From positions 744,001-808,000 of the forward strand of contig JAGMVK010000013.1 in NCBI GenBank assembly GCA_020747065.1: a DNA stretch of 64,000 nt. The letters are read 5' to 3'. Positions within the stretch are counted from its first letter, which is position 1. Each line of letters begins with the position of its first letter. The stretch comes from Cadophora sp. MPI-SDFR-AT-0126. Taxonomy: Eukaryota; Ascomycota; Leotiomycetes; Helotiales; Ploettnerulaceae. The position numbers and the translations under genes are program-made. Positions 33,401 to 46,217 of this stretch are shown in pieces. The notes under the pieces are model-generated. The model was not told where the DNA came from and did no database searches. It saw nothing but the letters and a program-made list of their open reading frames with translations.

Positions 33401-35134
33401 GCGGAAACCCTCTGTAGAAACCGTATTTTCGGAGGCAGTGTTAGCAAGAACGACAAGTTTCTGGATGACTCGATTGAGACCACCCGAGCCCGTGGCTTTA
33501 AGCAGTCGTCTGTCCAGAATGAACATGACAAGTGGAGCCTTCAAGCTCATGAAGTCGTATTCGAAAGATCCGAGGTTCAGAACCTCACCTAAAGCGTAGA
33601 GAGAAGGTCTTTGGAAGTCCAATTCCACCAGCTTGTCCGATAATGACTTTTGACGAAAAGCATATTCGTTGTTGCCACAAAGAGTCTTCATGAAAACGCC
33701 AGTGATGTAGTGAGACAAGCCGATTGTAATCCATCGATCGTGAGGCTGAGCAGGAGTGATACCAACACCAATCCACTGGCTTGCAATCCCATGGACCAGT
33801 GTTCTGACATTCTCGACTTCCGGGTCAATGATCTTTTCAGGAAACAGCAGTCGATTACTGCAGATGGTAAGCGATGCCGCATGCTCGGTGTCATGAACTT
33901 GGTCATCAACGAAGACCAGCCGACAGTCTGAGAATGGGAATGCTCCAAAGGCAAGTAGAAAGTAGTCTATCGTGTGAGCCAGTGGAGCACAAAGATGCCG
34001 AACCTCGGCAGAGCGATTTGGTAGACAGTATGCCCATATTGGGATGACCTGACTTTGCCCAAGCTTCTCATCATCTTCCACTTCGCGGAATTCCGATAGA
34101 TCGACTTGCTCGAAGGGGCCAATGGAAAAGCCAATGTGCTGAGGGGCAACCGGCTTCTCTATGTAGAAGGACACGATTTTCTTTGAGCTATCCTGAAGGT
34201 CTGTGATATCGTTCGTCAACTCACCAGAGCAAACGACTGTCATCTCTAACAGCTTATCGTCTTCGCTGAGAAGCTCTTCTTGCTCCTCATGCTCTTCGTG
34301 ATGCCCACTCTTAGGAACTCCGTTAGGCTTGCGAGATGTGGGAGGTGAACGACGCTTCAGCGCATCTCCAAGAGTTCTTGAGCATCTGATAGAAATATCC
34401 CAAGAACATCTCATACTCGAATCATCGACACAAGGGAAAATGCATGATGCAATGCCGCGGTCGATACTGTGTCTCGTGTAAACATGTGGATAGCGCTGGT
34501 CACTCTCGCTCACACCAACCCAATGCAGGCCCTCTCTGAAGCTATTGACAGAGAAGGATATGCTGACGACGAGAGGTTTGTAATTTGCAAGTCCACCAAC
34601 AGCTGTCTTCGGAGCCGCCGAAACCGCCGAAGAAGGTGCGTCGAGAGCCACCGACGGAGTTCGCATACCTGGCAAGCCCACTGCTCGAAATGCGGCCAGA
34701 GGGACAGCACTTTCAGACAGGGGATCTGCTTCCGTGATCTTGACACTCGGTGGTAGAGTAATAACCAGCGACCCATTCGATCTCATGTCCTCAGTCATGG
34801 CCACCGGCTTCAATCTGGATTTCTGCTGGGGCGCCTGGTGAACTCCCAACAGCCAGTCCTCAGGAATATTAAGCATCTCCATAGGGTCCTCGTAGGAGAA
34901 CTCCGCAGCAGCTCCTTCCACCTTGACCTGACCTGAATTTATAACACACTGACGGGCATCCAAAGTGATCTCCTTCAGCTCATTGTGATTTGGCAGGATG
35001 GTGATCTCGCACCGCCCGGTCAGGCTTTGGGTCGAGAAATCGACGTCCAATTCCACCTTCTGGCTCACTACAACGAAGCCATACTCGGGTTCGAGCTTGG
35101 GCTTCTCACCCACAGGCAGACCGTTGGCGTCCAT
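30449..35134 (-). CDS. TAF2: TFIID subunit TAF2
   Basis: TAF2 is the large TFIID subunit that contacts initiator DNA and has an M1-aminopeptidase-like fold without protease function. Exons in transcript order are 35134-31487 and 31432-30449; one 54-nt intron, phase 0. The product is 1543 residues. The N-terminal beta domain has EYGFVVVSQKVELDVDFSTQ. The aminopeptidase-like region includes GLHWVGVSESDQRYPHVYTR and CIFPCVDDSSMRCSWDIS. The position where M1 enzymes carry HExxH reads VHGIASQWIGVGI, so the zinc site is absent, as expected for TAF2. A HEAT-repeat-like C-terminal half follows. The last 330 residues are a Pro/Ser/Thr-rich tail with a basic RPRKRVKI cluster. Upstream in-frame codons lack an ATG, so the start at 35134 is used. 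Confidence 0.94.
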
Positions 35135-36090
35135 GTCGTTCGGCTTGTCGGCGCAAGATCTCAGAGTCTGTGGTGTCGCGCAGGTGCGCTCGTTCGAGGT
35201 CCAGCTGCCCTGGCGCGACAAAAATCTCCTACGAACCTCTCATCCGTCCACAGTGTCCCAGACTCGATCTGGTAGTGTACAAGTACGTATGCGCGCGGAG
35301 TTCGTGGGCGAAAAGGAGGTACCGGGGATGTGGAACGGCTTGTCAAGATCGCGATGTGCTTGCTTGTCGTTACAAGGTCGATGAGGTTTGCAGAATTGCC
35401 TGGCGGTAGACAAACGAAAGCCGTTGCTTGGTGTGTGTGCTATTCTAGGTCTGGATTTGTGCGATTGCAGTTGAAAGGATTGTCGCGGATTATTGAATCC
35501 AAGAGCAAAGGTGAGGGAGTGACTAGAAGGTGAAATGCAGAAATGCGATTTGGAACGAATAGCTTGAGGTACCAAAACTTTTTTGGAAATTTATTCTGCA
35601 CAGAATCTCTGCTGCTGTTGTTACAATAGGCACCGGGTACTTTGAAGCCCTTCAGAGGTCGTTGGCAAGCTCCAAGATGCTCCGAGGCCAATTGCCTAGA
35701 TACACTGAGGTTGACGCGACCTTTCAGCGCACCCCTGCAGCCGATTACATCACGTGTTACAGCCTCGCCCTCTCATGCAGCCTTGCCCCTCGAAAGGCCA
35801 ATGGGACCAATTTCAGCCTTGGTTCTGAGTCTTCTGGAAAGTCACAGATTGCATTTTGTCAAAAGATGCCATACTACTTAACATACTGCTTCTTTTGAGA
35901 GTCTTTTCTTGCCCCGTATTAAAGTCCTATCATACAACCCTGAAAAATCATCCACCTCAACGCCTTCCATGATAACGGCTCCTTGATCCTGACCCAGACC
36001 CCAATACACCAAACAAGCAATGCCGAAGGAAGCACTTTCGATTCGGCCCTCATTTATCTTCCCATATTTTCAACCCCGGTATTTGTGCCT
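35135..36090. other. Intergenic between SAS4 and TAF2
   Basis: 956 bases between the TAF2 start and the SAS4 stop (both minus), so it should contain the TAF2 promoter. Open frames on both strands lack any domain feature. Confidence 0.45.
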
Positions 36091-37652
36091 TCAAGGTTTG
36101 CTGACCCTCCTGTCTCTACGTTTTCTCCTAGCGTGGATCTTCAAGGTCTCCTCATCTCGATATTCCTCCGGTAGATCGAAGTCCATCTCTGCGACCTCTG
36201 GAACAGGATGACCCCATGCTACAGAAGTTCTTCCGCTCCGCCTATGCTTTCCCAGAGCTGCTTCCCGAAGATGTGGCTTGTTGTAGAAAGATTTAAACTC
36301 CCTTTCGACCATTTTGTACTCTGGGATCAGTTCGACCTTTGCCTTCTTCTCGGAGTGCCTTGCAGAAGGTGCCGATCGAGCCACTGCCTCTTCGTGTAGT
36401 TGTCTTGCTGCAGATGCATCGACATCACTGTAATCAGGAGGGTCACCATCACTAATGTAGCCTTCTTCCTCCGCCTCAGCCTCCTCAGCGTCCTCCTCTG
36501 GTTCTTCTTCCTCTTCCTCTTGATCTTCCTCCTCCGCCTCGGCCATTGCAGCCTCCCTTTCAAGCCTTTTTTGCTTCTCTAATTCCTTCCATATCCGAAA
36601 CTTCTCTATGATTGCTTCGCAACCTCGCAGGAAGTATTCTCGTGCCGGTTCGTACTCTTTTTTCTTGCCCTCCGTGATGCCACTGACACCCATAAGCTTC
36701 AGCCAATCATGACCTTGTAGTCCCTCTAGCAACCGTATGACTTGATCTTTTTCATGTTGGGCACGACCCTTGTCGCTGTTTCTGATTGCCTTTTCCTGTC
36801 GTTCGGGTTTTCGGTGTATCGATTCGAAATACTCCTCGGACAAAGGATCTTCTCCGCCATCCTCCTTATAATTCTTATCCATCCACGAAAAATCTACTCG
36901 TTTTGCATCGTGTAGGTCGGTAAAGAGGTAATCGGAGAATTCTTTCAAGGGGTAGTCGTGTGCGTTCTGTTTTCGTGGAGGATGTTTTGAGGTCTTGGCA
37001 CTATCGAGGATGATTATGGGGGTATCAAGGTTTAGAATATCTGTACAAGTTAGCAGTCAATTAAATGTGTGTAGAAGTGAAATCTGTGAAGCTTACGTTC
37101 TTCCTTGGATTCATTGCCAATTATCTCGTCGTATTCCGGAAAGTACGCGGACAACTCGCTCTTGAACCGCGTGCCTTCCTGGGATCGTAATTTGCGCTTT
37201 TCGTCCTTGAGATCTGCAGAATTAGGCTGCAGACGATCAAGCTCGTGCTTGATTCCATTGACAACCTTATCATGATGATTTGTGGGTTTGCGCGTGGGTA
37301 ATGAAAGGGTTTCGGTCTGCGTGGCTGTCTCCTCTTGTTTTGGTGGTGATGCTGATGGCGATGCGGCACGCTGCTGGAGTGGAGTGACGTCCAAATTCGC
37401 GTTGATGACGAGAGATCGGGTTTTGGGTTGAGGCTTTGGACGAGAATGAATCTCAATAGCAATGCGAGCCTTCTTTTTCGCGATCGAGGGGTCTTCTTCG
37501 TGATCGACTGAATCTCTGCGGCGCTTCTTCTTCCCAATGTTCGATTGCTGGTGCTTGTGGTTGCCTGGAATAGTCGCGACGTTGTTTCTCGTGCCAGATC
37601 TCGTCGTGAGGCCCTCAGCTCTCTTGGAAGACCGGGTAAGATGAGAAGCCAT
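36091..37652 (-). CDS. SAS4: SAS4-domain chromatin protein
   Basis: Exons in transcript order are 37652-37097 and 37040-36091 (GT-AG, phase 1), encoding 501 residues. The N-terminal third is basic and disordered with several Lys/Arg nuclear signals (IGKKKRRRDS, IAKKKARIAI). The conserved core, at about residues 210-310, includes KEFSDYLFTDLHDAKRVDFS, GHDWLKLMGVSGITEGKKKE and REYFLRGCEAIIEKFRIWKE. This is the pattern I associate with the Sas4 domain, the scaffold subunit of the yeast SAS-I (Sas2) histone H4-K16 acetyltransferase complex. A strongly acidic Glu-rich block and a C-terminal Arg/Lys-rich end follow. In filamentous fungi this subunit may sit in a related acetyltransferase complex; the partner is not visible here. 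Confidence 0.8.
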
Positions 37653-38372
37653 TGATCTGGAGCGACGTGCAGAGCATTCTTCTGCGAGGAAGAATCGGTG
37701 AGTTCACTGCCTTCCGATAAAGAATGTAGTTTGTAGTCACGACTACAGCGCTGTAGACGGGCTTTTCGTTAGCGATGTCCCAAGGGGGAGCACTGATGAG
37801 GCAGGCAGGGGCAGGGCGTTCAATAGCAATTCACGCGTAGCTCATTTTCGCAATTCAATCAATTCAATTAATTGAGACGTAAGCTTCAGGGTAAGTGTGA
37901 GCCAGCAAATAATTGTTTAGATGCTAGTGGCAATGATTTCTCCACAGGCAAGCAAGCAAACAATGTTTTGGAGGAAACTTCGATCACTGCACCTGCCGCC
38001 AGAGGGGTGTCTGACAAATATCAACATTGGAAAAGTGAACAATGTCCTCCTCAATCAATTTCCGAACTTTGGAAAAATCGCCAAATCATAGACTTATTAT
38101 TTTGATTCTACATCAATGTATCCTAATATGTCTATACCTGCTCTCCACGGTACCAGCTGCACGATATTACCTTGGAAGTCACAAGCCAAAAGGAAAGACT
38201 ACCTGTTTCAAGCAAACAACAGCGCTTGCTATTACAACTTTCAATTCTTCGATCAATTCCAACCGCCCTCGCCCGCTGATTCTAAGGTATGCACAACTAC
38301 CAGAAACACTATCTACATGGGGTATCAAACTCATCTATCATCCATCATCAAGCATTTTCTATGAATGCCAAA
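37653..38372. other. Intergenic between the IQM-like gene and SAS4
   Basis: 720 bases with the SAS4 promoter on the right. There is a run of TTCAATCAATTCAATTAATTG near 37853-37875. No supported gene. Confidence 0.4.
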
Positions 38373-40358
38373 CTATTCGCTCCTCCTGCCTTCAGGCGCA
38401 ATAGCGTTTTCAGGTCCGGTTCCAGACACCTGCACATCAGCATCTGTCTCTCTTTGCATGTTCTCTTCAGACTCATGCCTAGGAGCATGGGACCTTGTGA
38501 GATGCAACTTCTCCAGAATTCTTGCATTATGATTCTCCTTATCCCTTTCCTCCGCCTCTCGTTTCAGTTCTAGAAATCGTGCTTCTTTTGCTGCGCTCTC
38601 GCTCTTGTCTCGCGCAGCCTCTTCTTTCTTGGCCAACTCTTCGGGTGACAGAATCTTTTCTTTGCCATGAACCAGCTTCCTCATGAACCTCTTGCCTCGC
38701 CGCCTAGTTTTGACATAGGCTTCGAGTCCTAAGAGAACCGTGTAAGAGCGAGATATTGAAACATGGCTCATATCTACGCCAGCATCTTTCAATGAGTGGA
38801 TGAATGCTCTAAAATTGGATACTGGTGGTCTGTAATGTCCACTCAAGGGGCTCAGCTTCGCAATCCGTCCGTTCTTGACTTTAATCAACCCAGCTGCGGA
38901 AATTCGAGACCCATGGAGAAACGAGGAGTGTTGGAAGGCGCCGGATTGTTTTATTCCAACATATAGTCGAAAGGAAGTATCAGCCACAAATATCCATGTG
39001 TTCTTCTTGACAGAGCCTCGTAATAGTTTGTTGAAGATCGTAGCAGCGGAAACGTGAGATATTTTCTTGACTCCTTTGGCTTTGTCAAATTCTGGAGTTG
39101 CATATTTGTCGGCTCGGGCTGAAGTATCGTCCGTGTCTTCTTCGGAGTCAGAAGAGGACTCTGAATGGTCCTGGAGTCCAGTGGCAGCTTCTGCTTCTGG
39201 TTGTCGGTAAGCTGGCGTTGTATCGTCTGCTGGTACCTACATTAAAGTCAATTTTGTTACCAAACATTAAGCCTGAGATGTCAAATCCGAGCTGAATATA
39301 CATACGATGCCATGGATCGAATCTTTGTACTTCTCCGTAGTATCGATTCGAGCTCCATTCTTCGCCCAGCACAATCTCCCTTCTTTGTCGATCTTGACCA
39401 GATAATCCAACCTCTCTTCCTTCGAAAGATACCTGACTTGCTCCTTGTCCAATCTTTCCCTCGGGCAGCCTTGACAATCAATAAACCTCCCTTCTCCATA
39501 ATCCAACCAATAGAAGAAATTTTCCTTGGTGTCAGACTTTTTCCATTCCTCGTGATAAGTGCGTAAATTGCTCCCATATCGATGCTTGACATCTACCATC
39601 TCCAAGAAATACTGCAAGTCCATAATCTTGGCAGCCTTCTGCCGTTGCATTTTGGCCTCCAGTTTTCGCTTCCGCCGCTCCTCTCGTTCCTGTTCCGGCG
39701 TGTTCTCATCATCGTCGCTGCTATAACTATCGGAATCCTCATCACCTCCCGCTCTCCTGGTAATAAGGCCAATCTTCTTCCAATTCTGTCTCGCAACATT
39801 CACAGTGCCCGGACTATGCACATTGCTCGCCGGAATATCCTTCCCAACCTTACTATGCTCCATGTCCCCTCTCGCCCTCGGCGTCGTCAAATTGCGATAC
39901 TGAGCTTCCCTAATAGCCTCTATCCACCGCGTACTCGGATCCAAACTCAGCCCGTTCAACATCCTGCGTTCCCGATGCCCTCTATAATTTCTCTGGATCA
40001 AATTCGCGGCTTTCTCCCTCTCATCATGATCCAGATCTCCCGATGACCGCTGCATAGCCTGCTCTTCTTTTCTTTCCTGAATTTTCCTAATCCGCTGCAC
40101 CGTGTTTGGGCTTGGCACCTCCAGGCTGTCTAGGTATTCCTGGTGATTGTTACTTCGGGTCGAATTTCCTGTCGAAACCGAGATCTTCGAGTCGCGCTTC
40201 TTCCGGTGTAAAGAACTCGACCGTCTTGGCTTGTGAGCTAGAGAAGGCTGTTTATTTACAGTGTTGTTGTTTTGGATGTTCTGGTTGTTGCAGTTTTGGT
40301 GAAGCTTATCCGGAACGGCGGGGCATGAATTCGTGGTGGGGGAAGGATGGAGCGTCAT
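38373..40358 (-). CDS. IQ-motif calmodulin-binding protein (plant IQM-like)
   Basis: Exons in transcript order are 40358-39306 and 39236-38373 (GT-AG, phase 0), giving 638 residues. An IQ motif is at residues 117-132 (AANLIQRNYRGHRERR). A conserved region follows (FLEMVDVKHRYGSNLRTYHE, ENFFYWLDYGEGRFIDCQGC, ERLDYLVKIDKEGRLCWAKN). The second exon carries NTWIFVADTSFRLYVGIKQS and FQHSSFLHGSRISAAG, then LSPLSGHYRPPVSNFRAFIH. This block closely resembles plant IQM1-6 proteins, which bind calmodulin and in some cases act on catalase. The C-terminus is a long charged helix. A calcium-dependent role is likely; the partner and location are not known from sequence. Length and order fit a family conserved across filamentous ascomycetes. 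Confidence 0.85.
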
Positions 40359-41611
40359 AATTCAATTAATGTTGGCAATTGCCTGCCAAGGCAAGGGATT
40401 CTTTGGAGGGGCAATTCTGGGCAAGCTGCAGATGCACGCGTCTGATGTGGCTGGCTGGCTTGCGGGGTAAAAGTTGTGGCTCGAGTCCACCCCATGCTCT
40501 CCATCCGCCAAAAGAGAACAAACAATTCTGGAAGAGCAGGTCAAGCTGAAATATTCTCGTTGAATGGGAGACTAAGTTCAAGGATTCGTAATTGCGGGGA
40601 TTAGACGTAAGATCCGAATACTGCAGCAGCAACAGCAAATTTCCAAGACCATCGTAACTCGTTCGTCCGGTTCTCGCTGGCTGACTTGCAGAACTCTCTT
40701 CGTTGTAGCTCCTTGATTTGGTGGCTCGTTCCGTGAGATGCGTAGACAAGCGTGGCTGAAGTAACACAATCGAACCACCGACCACCTCTCATAGCAAAGT
40801 GCCGATACCCATGGTCTTTAATAGTTTCTCCAGCTCAAGACAGCCCAGGGGCCAAGCTCTGGCAAGGCTCTGCAAAGTACCTCCATGGTACGCGTATGAC
40901 GTTCATTTGCCCGGCTGTCTCTTGGAGGGGTTCTCGGGGTTGCCTTGCCCATCCGAGAGCCACAAGTGGCATACACGAGAGAGACGCTATAGCTGTGTTA
41001 AGATCTGAACTTATGGGTCTAACGGCACTGTCAGCGAGTTAGCAGCCGCTGTTGATGATTCTTTATGTAGGGCCAAAGCTTCTCCTAGCAAAAAAACTGG
41101 GCCTGAATTGACTTCTCGGCACTGTTGTACGGTGCGTGCCGTACGAGATACGAATCTGGTGTGCTACAGAGGATCCTTTCCCAAGCCTATTTATGAAAGT
41201 GGTTTTCACTCTCACAGCTTGACAGGGTATTTCGAAGCACCAGTAAGGGTGTTCTCCTGGTGTATGGTAACATTTGTTATTAGTGATATTGTGAAGACAA
41301 AAGCATGAATTAATCATGCCACCTGTCGATATGCGTCCAGTCCGCTCGTCTTAACAACGCCTATCCAATGCTTGAGTTTGACACCTCGCTCTCTTTTTCT
41401 GCATCCTGTCCTTCCTCCACCCAACACCACTGAATGAACAAGTCTATTAATGTTTATGTTAAATGATATAGTGCTGTAAAGAATAGACCTCCCCGAGTCA
41501 TGATCTTCGTAATAGTCACAGCAAAACGACTGAAACACCTTCTTCGCCCCATGAGGTAGTGTTGAACTAGGCTTCTGGGCCAGCCCGCAGCTAGACTGCC
41601 GTCCTACCCGT
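40359..41611. other. Intergenic, 1.25 kb
   Basis: Between the IQM-like start and the phosphotransferase stop, both minus. A frame of 139 codons on the minus strand (40366-40785) lacks domain features, and I do not call it. No tRNA-like or repeat structure was seen. Confidence 0.4.
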
Positions 41612-43066
41612 CTAGTCCGCTCTTTTGCCATGTCCATTTGTCGTCTTGGCATTCCCGTTTGCAGCCTTGGCTTTCTCCTGATTGGCAACCAATTTGTTTG
41701 TTGGAATTGTCAAGCAGTTGATGCCCAAGTAATCGCAAATGCTGTTGATGACCAAGAAGGCCCAGCGGAAATAGACGATCAATGCAAAGACAAAGTAGCC
41801 CCGTAGGTACCACAACTCAACAAAAGCACTGACTTGAGGTAGACCAATTCGAGGGAGGTTGCCCAGAACAGCTCCGCCGACCAACGGAGTGAGCATGACC
41901 GTCCAGTAGGGGAACGGTTGGCGAGTAAGGTGGGCCAGAATGATCTTGGTGGTCATTCTCCCGAAAACGAAAGACATGGTCAAGCAGAAGAGAACCAAGT
42001 GGTTGTCCGGCATCAGTGTCGAGTATGGAGAGAATAGCCAGGCACCGATGGAGAATGTGAACACAGCCATGGGGGTCCACTCCAGAAATACCGGCATAAC
42101 TGGGAGGTTGTCTCTCCGACGAGCTTTGACAACGTTGATAACACAAAATGGAACATGGGCTCCAAACAAAGACACAACAAGGATAGGGACCCAGAGATCT
42201 CTGACGGAGTATGTACCGAAAAATTCGTGGTATCCAAGGAAGTAGTGATGTCCAACTAGATCCGTGATTCGATGGGTCCAAATTTCGGGACCGTAGTATC
42301 CTGAAAGGATCATAAGAGTGCAAGCAAGAATAAGACCTTCGGTAGGTCCGTTGAAAACACCTAAATACAAGGTGTGCGTGTGATATGTCTCCCAGGTAGA
42401 GAAGAACATTGGCAGACATGGGATTAGCGCCGTAAATATTCCAGCTTTCGAAGTCCCAAGACCCATCGCTGCGGTTTCGCATAAGCTGGCCAGAGTGCAA
42501 TTGAGCGAGTCGATACCGTGGTCAAAGAGTTCTCCCAGGCCACTAGATGTGCCAGTCCTTCGCGCTTGTTTCCCATCCACATTGTCCATTGTCGAATACA
42601 TCCAGAGGCCGAAGGCGAAGCTGTAGTAGAGCCATGATGGTCCCTAGATCGAGGAAGTCAGTACTTGATCTTCCCACGGGAGTCGCAGTAAACATACAGG
42701 TCCCACCAAATCTGGCATCCATATCACAAGGCAGATCACATTGGAGAGAATGAAGAAGAATCCCAGCAATGTCACCATGTTCGGTGCAAGCCATAATGGT
42801 AAAAGTTCCACGAATGCATTCCACTATGATTGTCTCAGCATATTTCTTCCGCGTGTTTTGGAGGCCGTCATTCGTACATAATGTTTGAGGATGTAATTCG
42901 AAATCAGAGACTTGTCCACACTCGAATACTTGTAGGACTTCAAATGGACCAGGGCTTCTTCAGAGACGCACTCGTGCGCTGCCTCCTCTATCAAGTTGTA
43001 TTCGTTAGCAAAGATGCTACCCGGACGTGTCTGAAATTTTTGATACGTACTTTTGCTCGGCGCCAT
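41612..43066 (-). CDS. EPT1: CDP-choline/ethanolamine:diacylglycerol phosphotransferase
   Basis: Makes phosphatidylcholine or phosphatidylethanolamine from CDP-alcohols and diacylglycerol in the ER/Golgi membrane (Kennedy pathway). Exons in transcript order are 43066-43051, 42987-42878, 42823-42698 and 42643-41612; introns in phases 1, 0 and 0; product 427 residues. The CDP-alcohol phosphotransferase signature D-G-x2-A-R-x8-G-x3-D-x3-D is complete at residues 107-129 (DGKQARRTGTSSGLGELFDH then GID). PLWLAPNMVTLLGFFFIL and about eight later hydrophobic helices agree with the family. The sequence alone does not separate choline from ethanolamine preference, so the symbol is provisional. The first intron (42988-43050) is 63 nt without a stop; its canonical donor, TGCTAAC branch and TAG acceptor argue that it is spliced. 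Confidence 0.92.
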
Positions 43067-44121
43067 TGGAGTCTTGGGAGTTGTGACAGGTTGAGGCAAG
43101 AGAGCATGCGGCTCTGTCTTGACCGCGAGTAAATTTAGGGGCCGAATTCTGGATAGGGTCTGTCGGATCACGCTCCGACGTCGGCGACAATGGTGAAATA
43201 TACGAAGGTTTGTTTGAAGAGGCAGCTGGTCATCGAGGCATTGTTTTTTGGCAAAAGGGGAGAAGTCGCGGATGGGCCGGTTAATAAATGTTGAAATTGG
43301 GATTTCGTGAACCCTGCAACATTGATTCGTGGAGTCCTCGGTCAGTGGTCGTCATCCATCCGCCGCACGTGAAGGAAGGGAGAGAGGCTTGAACCCAATT
43401 GATCAGCTCTTGAAATCACTAAGATGAGTAAAGAGAGTGCAGCTGTTTATTTATTATTCACAGCAACTCGGCTTCTTTCAACATCTGGTGTAACTGCAAA
43501 TGTGCTGGTTTGGTACAACATGGCATGTGCCTGCCTTACGTTCGTTATCAGTTCCTCGGCTTGTTCCAGCGTTTCTGGTGCGTTAGGAAACCAAGTCACA
43601 CCAACAGCTGAAAGAGACTGAATCATGAGCCGGGTCTTAGTCTTGTCTTTCTGTTGCGACTTTCATTCGCCCAATTCGAACATGGTTTTCTTATATTAGT
43701 TCAGACCGCTTTTCATTTCAAAGAGACCAGGTCTCAAGACTGCACCTGTTTTCGGGCAACACCAAGACTAGTCGACGATCAGGTTGTGCAATTCCTATCA
43801 GACGGACATCTCGAGAAGGGTATCACATTCAACAATTGCCAGTTATCAGAGTGAAACAGACAATTGGATGCATCCGAGTACTGATTATTCCATTCAAACT
43901 CTCCGGCACAGCTTCTCCGACCGCTGCTTCATTACCAATTATGATAGAGGCTGATTCCCTCTGCTCTGTGGCAAATGCAAGAACACGCTGAAAATGCTAA
44001 GACCAAACATTTTAAATCCATCGCTAAACCAACGCAGGTGTGTCGTCGAGACGTGTGGCCCCCAGAATCAGGCCATTCGATACAGCAAATCGAATCGCAA
44101 ACAGCAGAAGACGAAGTCGTC
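43067..44121. other. Intergenic, 1.05 kb
   Basis: Contains the promoter of the phosphotransferase gene (right end of that gene) and the 3' region of the GPI-protein gene. No supported coding frame. Confidence 0.4.
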
Positions 44122-44815
44122 CTACATGACCAGAGCGAAGCCAGCGAATAGGCCAGCGAACACGACAGCAAAGCTGTAGCTGCGCCCAATGTCCAATGCC
44201 ATCTGGGCGCCATTCTTCTTCGTGCCATCTGTGCCGGTGCTTTGGGCACCCGAGGCAGCTGTGGTAGTTCCGGCATCTCCTCCAAGTCCATTGTACACAA
44301 CCCCTCCTGCGCCAGTTGCACCCGCTGGGGCGTTGGTGCTTGAGGCAACGCTGCTTGTGGTGTTGACTCTGGTAGGGTTCTGAGCGCCGCATGGATGGTC
44401 GTCTCTGCAAGCACTCTGGCATGGACTGTTGCCATTACATGCCTTCACGCACTGGTTTCCGTATTCTTGACATTCGAAGTATGGGAGTGTTTGGGAATAT
44501 TCGCTTGCGTTCGGGCTCAATCCGTTTCCGCAGATGCACTCGTACGAAAGAGCTTCCTGATTTGAATTAGCATTGGGACTTTCACTGCTTTAACAAATCT
44601 CTTACAGGGTCACAATCATTTGCAGCCGTAGTCGAAGATTCGCCAGAAAGTTGAAGGCAGAGTAAGGGACATGCAGCAGTCTGCGAGGAGCACCATCCTT
44701 GACGGGTGGCTAGCGAGACAGTGTCCGGGTCGATTGTGTAGATGGCCTGGGAGCTGACACTGATCGAGAAGAGTGTGGCGGCCAGAACGGCAGCGGAGGT
44801 CTTGAACGAAGGCAT
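44122..44815 (-). CDS. GPI-anchored Cys-rich cell-surface protein
   Basis: Exons in transcript order are 44815-44606 and 44556-44122 (GT-AG, phase 0), giving 214 residues. There is a clear signal peptide (MPSFKTSAAVLAATLFSISV, then SSQA). The mature domain has about twelve cysteines (WCSSQTAACPLLCLQ, ALSYECICGNG, YFECQEYGNQCVKACNGNSP, CQSACRDDHPCG) and resembles a widespread family of short fungal surface proteins annotated with a domain of unknown function (DUF7707-like, from memory). A Ser/Thr/Gly/Ala-rich spacer leads to a hydrophobic tail (SFAVVFAGLFAGFALVM) with no charged residue after it, which fits a GPI-attachment signal. It is likely on the plasma membrane or wall. The function is unknown. 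Confidence 0.82.
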
Positions 44816-46217
44816 AGCGAAGGACGAGTGGACTGGAGGTATGAAGAATAGAATGGATCTAGGATCAAAAATATAATCTGAATACCACTGTCAGTTACTG
44901 GTTACTGAATGAGAATATTGCCTCTGATATCGATTTCTCTCTATCACTGGTGCAAGTACTATTGAACAATTCTTTCTCCTTTTCACACTGTCAATTGCAC
45001 ATTGATGATACTTATCAAGCAATGCGAGGTGGGCAGTACACGACAACAGGTTGGTGAAGCAATGACAGGAATGTGGTTCGAGTATCATACCTTTTTATAC
45101 GGATACGAGGATCGTCGAGATCGAGCGAGTTAGATCTCAAAAGCAAGCAGAAGATTAAAAAGGTTAGTTAGTATCACAAAGACACAAGCGAGTGTTGAAT
45201 TCAGTCAGCGAGAGCAACGGATGATGAAGTGAGGAGAAGGAGCAGACATCAGATCTTATGAAATCCCCAACCCAAGCCCCGACCACCCCAAATCAAACAA
45301 AATCGGCCGAATCAAGATGTCGCGGCTTAACTAGGGCCGCTACTGAAAGCTGCAAGAGGGGACTGATGTAACTCAGTGCGGTTAGTAGACACGGCCACCA
45401 GCCAACCGGAAGTTTGATAGTAACTTGACCCCAGCCAAAATAATTGATAGCGCAGGTAGGGTCTCACTTGACTGCACAGTTCTTGACCAGCTCCCCCTAG
45501 GACGTTCCATGATTAGAACGCTTCACATGCACCAGACTTCGTGTTGAAGACATGTGCATACATCGTATGCATCACGACTAAAGAAACCCCACCCTACTCG
45601 CCACCTTTCTTTCCAAGGCAAGACTGAGGGAGGGTGGGAGGCCGAAGGAAAAGAAGAGTTGTGGAGAGAGAGAGAGAGGGGGCAAATGTTTCGCTACGGA
45701 GGAACTGGCGCACAGGCGAGATTGGAGACCGCCCGTGGTTCCCGAATCTTAATATGTAATCCTTGTCGAACAATGAATTTAAAGCTTTTGACTGGGAAAG
45801 GGGCGCGATATCTCCACCATTTGAAAAGAGTCTAAATCCAAGTGGCCAAGCTCACCCCAACCATTACCGAGAGAGTCAAAGTAAAATGCGTTTCAGACAA
45901 AAAGAAATCAATTCAAGCCGCAGATGACAAGATATATCTCGAGGGTGCAATCTGGAGACAAGGTTGGAGACCCCTTTTTTTTCTTTTGTTTCTTTCAGGG
46001 GGGAGGTCAGCCAATAACACTTGACGGGGGTTCAGCGAGGAGGCTGAACGATCTGGTCAGAGGAGCAGGGATAAACACGGCAGTACTTTCGTAGTCGGTA
46101 GTCGGCGTAGTGCTTGTCCAGCATCCCCAACACCCTCATCAACACCAAACTCGACTCGATTTCAGCCTAGACTTAACCCCAGACACTTCAGGCTTCTCCA
46201 GCCTGCCGTTGGCATGG
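44816..46217. other. Intergenic, 1.4 kb
   Basis: Divergent promoters of the GPI-protein gene (minus) and YPT35 (plus). A GA-rich tract lies near 45661-45685. Frames seen here lack domain features. Confidence 0.4.

Noticed and set aside
19250..37652. Functional cluster of chromatin and transcription genes (RSC4-like, TAF2, SAS4)
   Set aside because: They are interspersed with unrelated genes (SSB1, RRF1, CDC26) over 18 kb and belong to different complexes; proximity is most likely chance.
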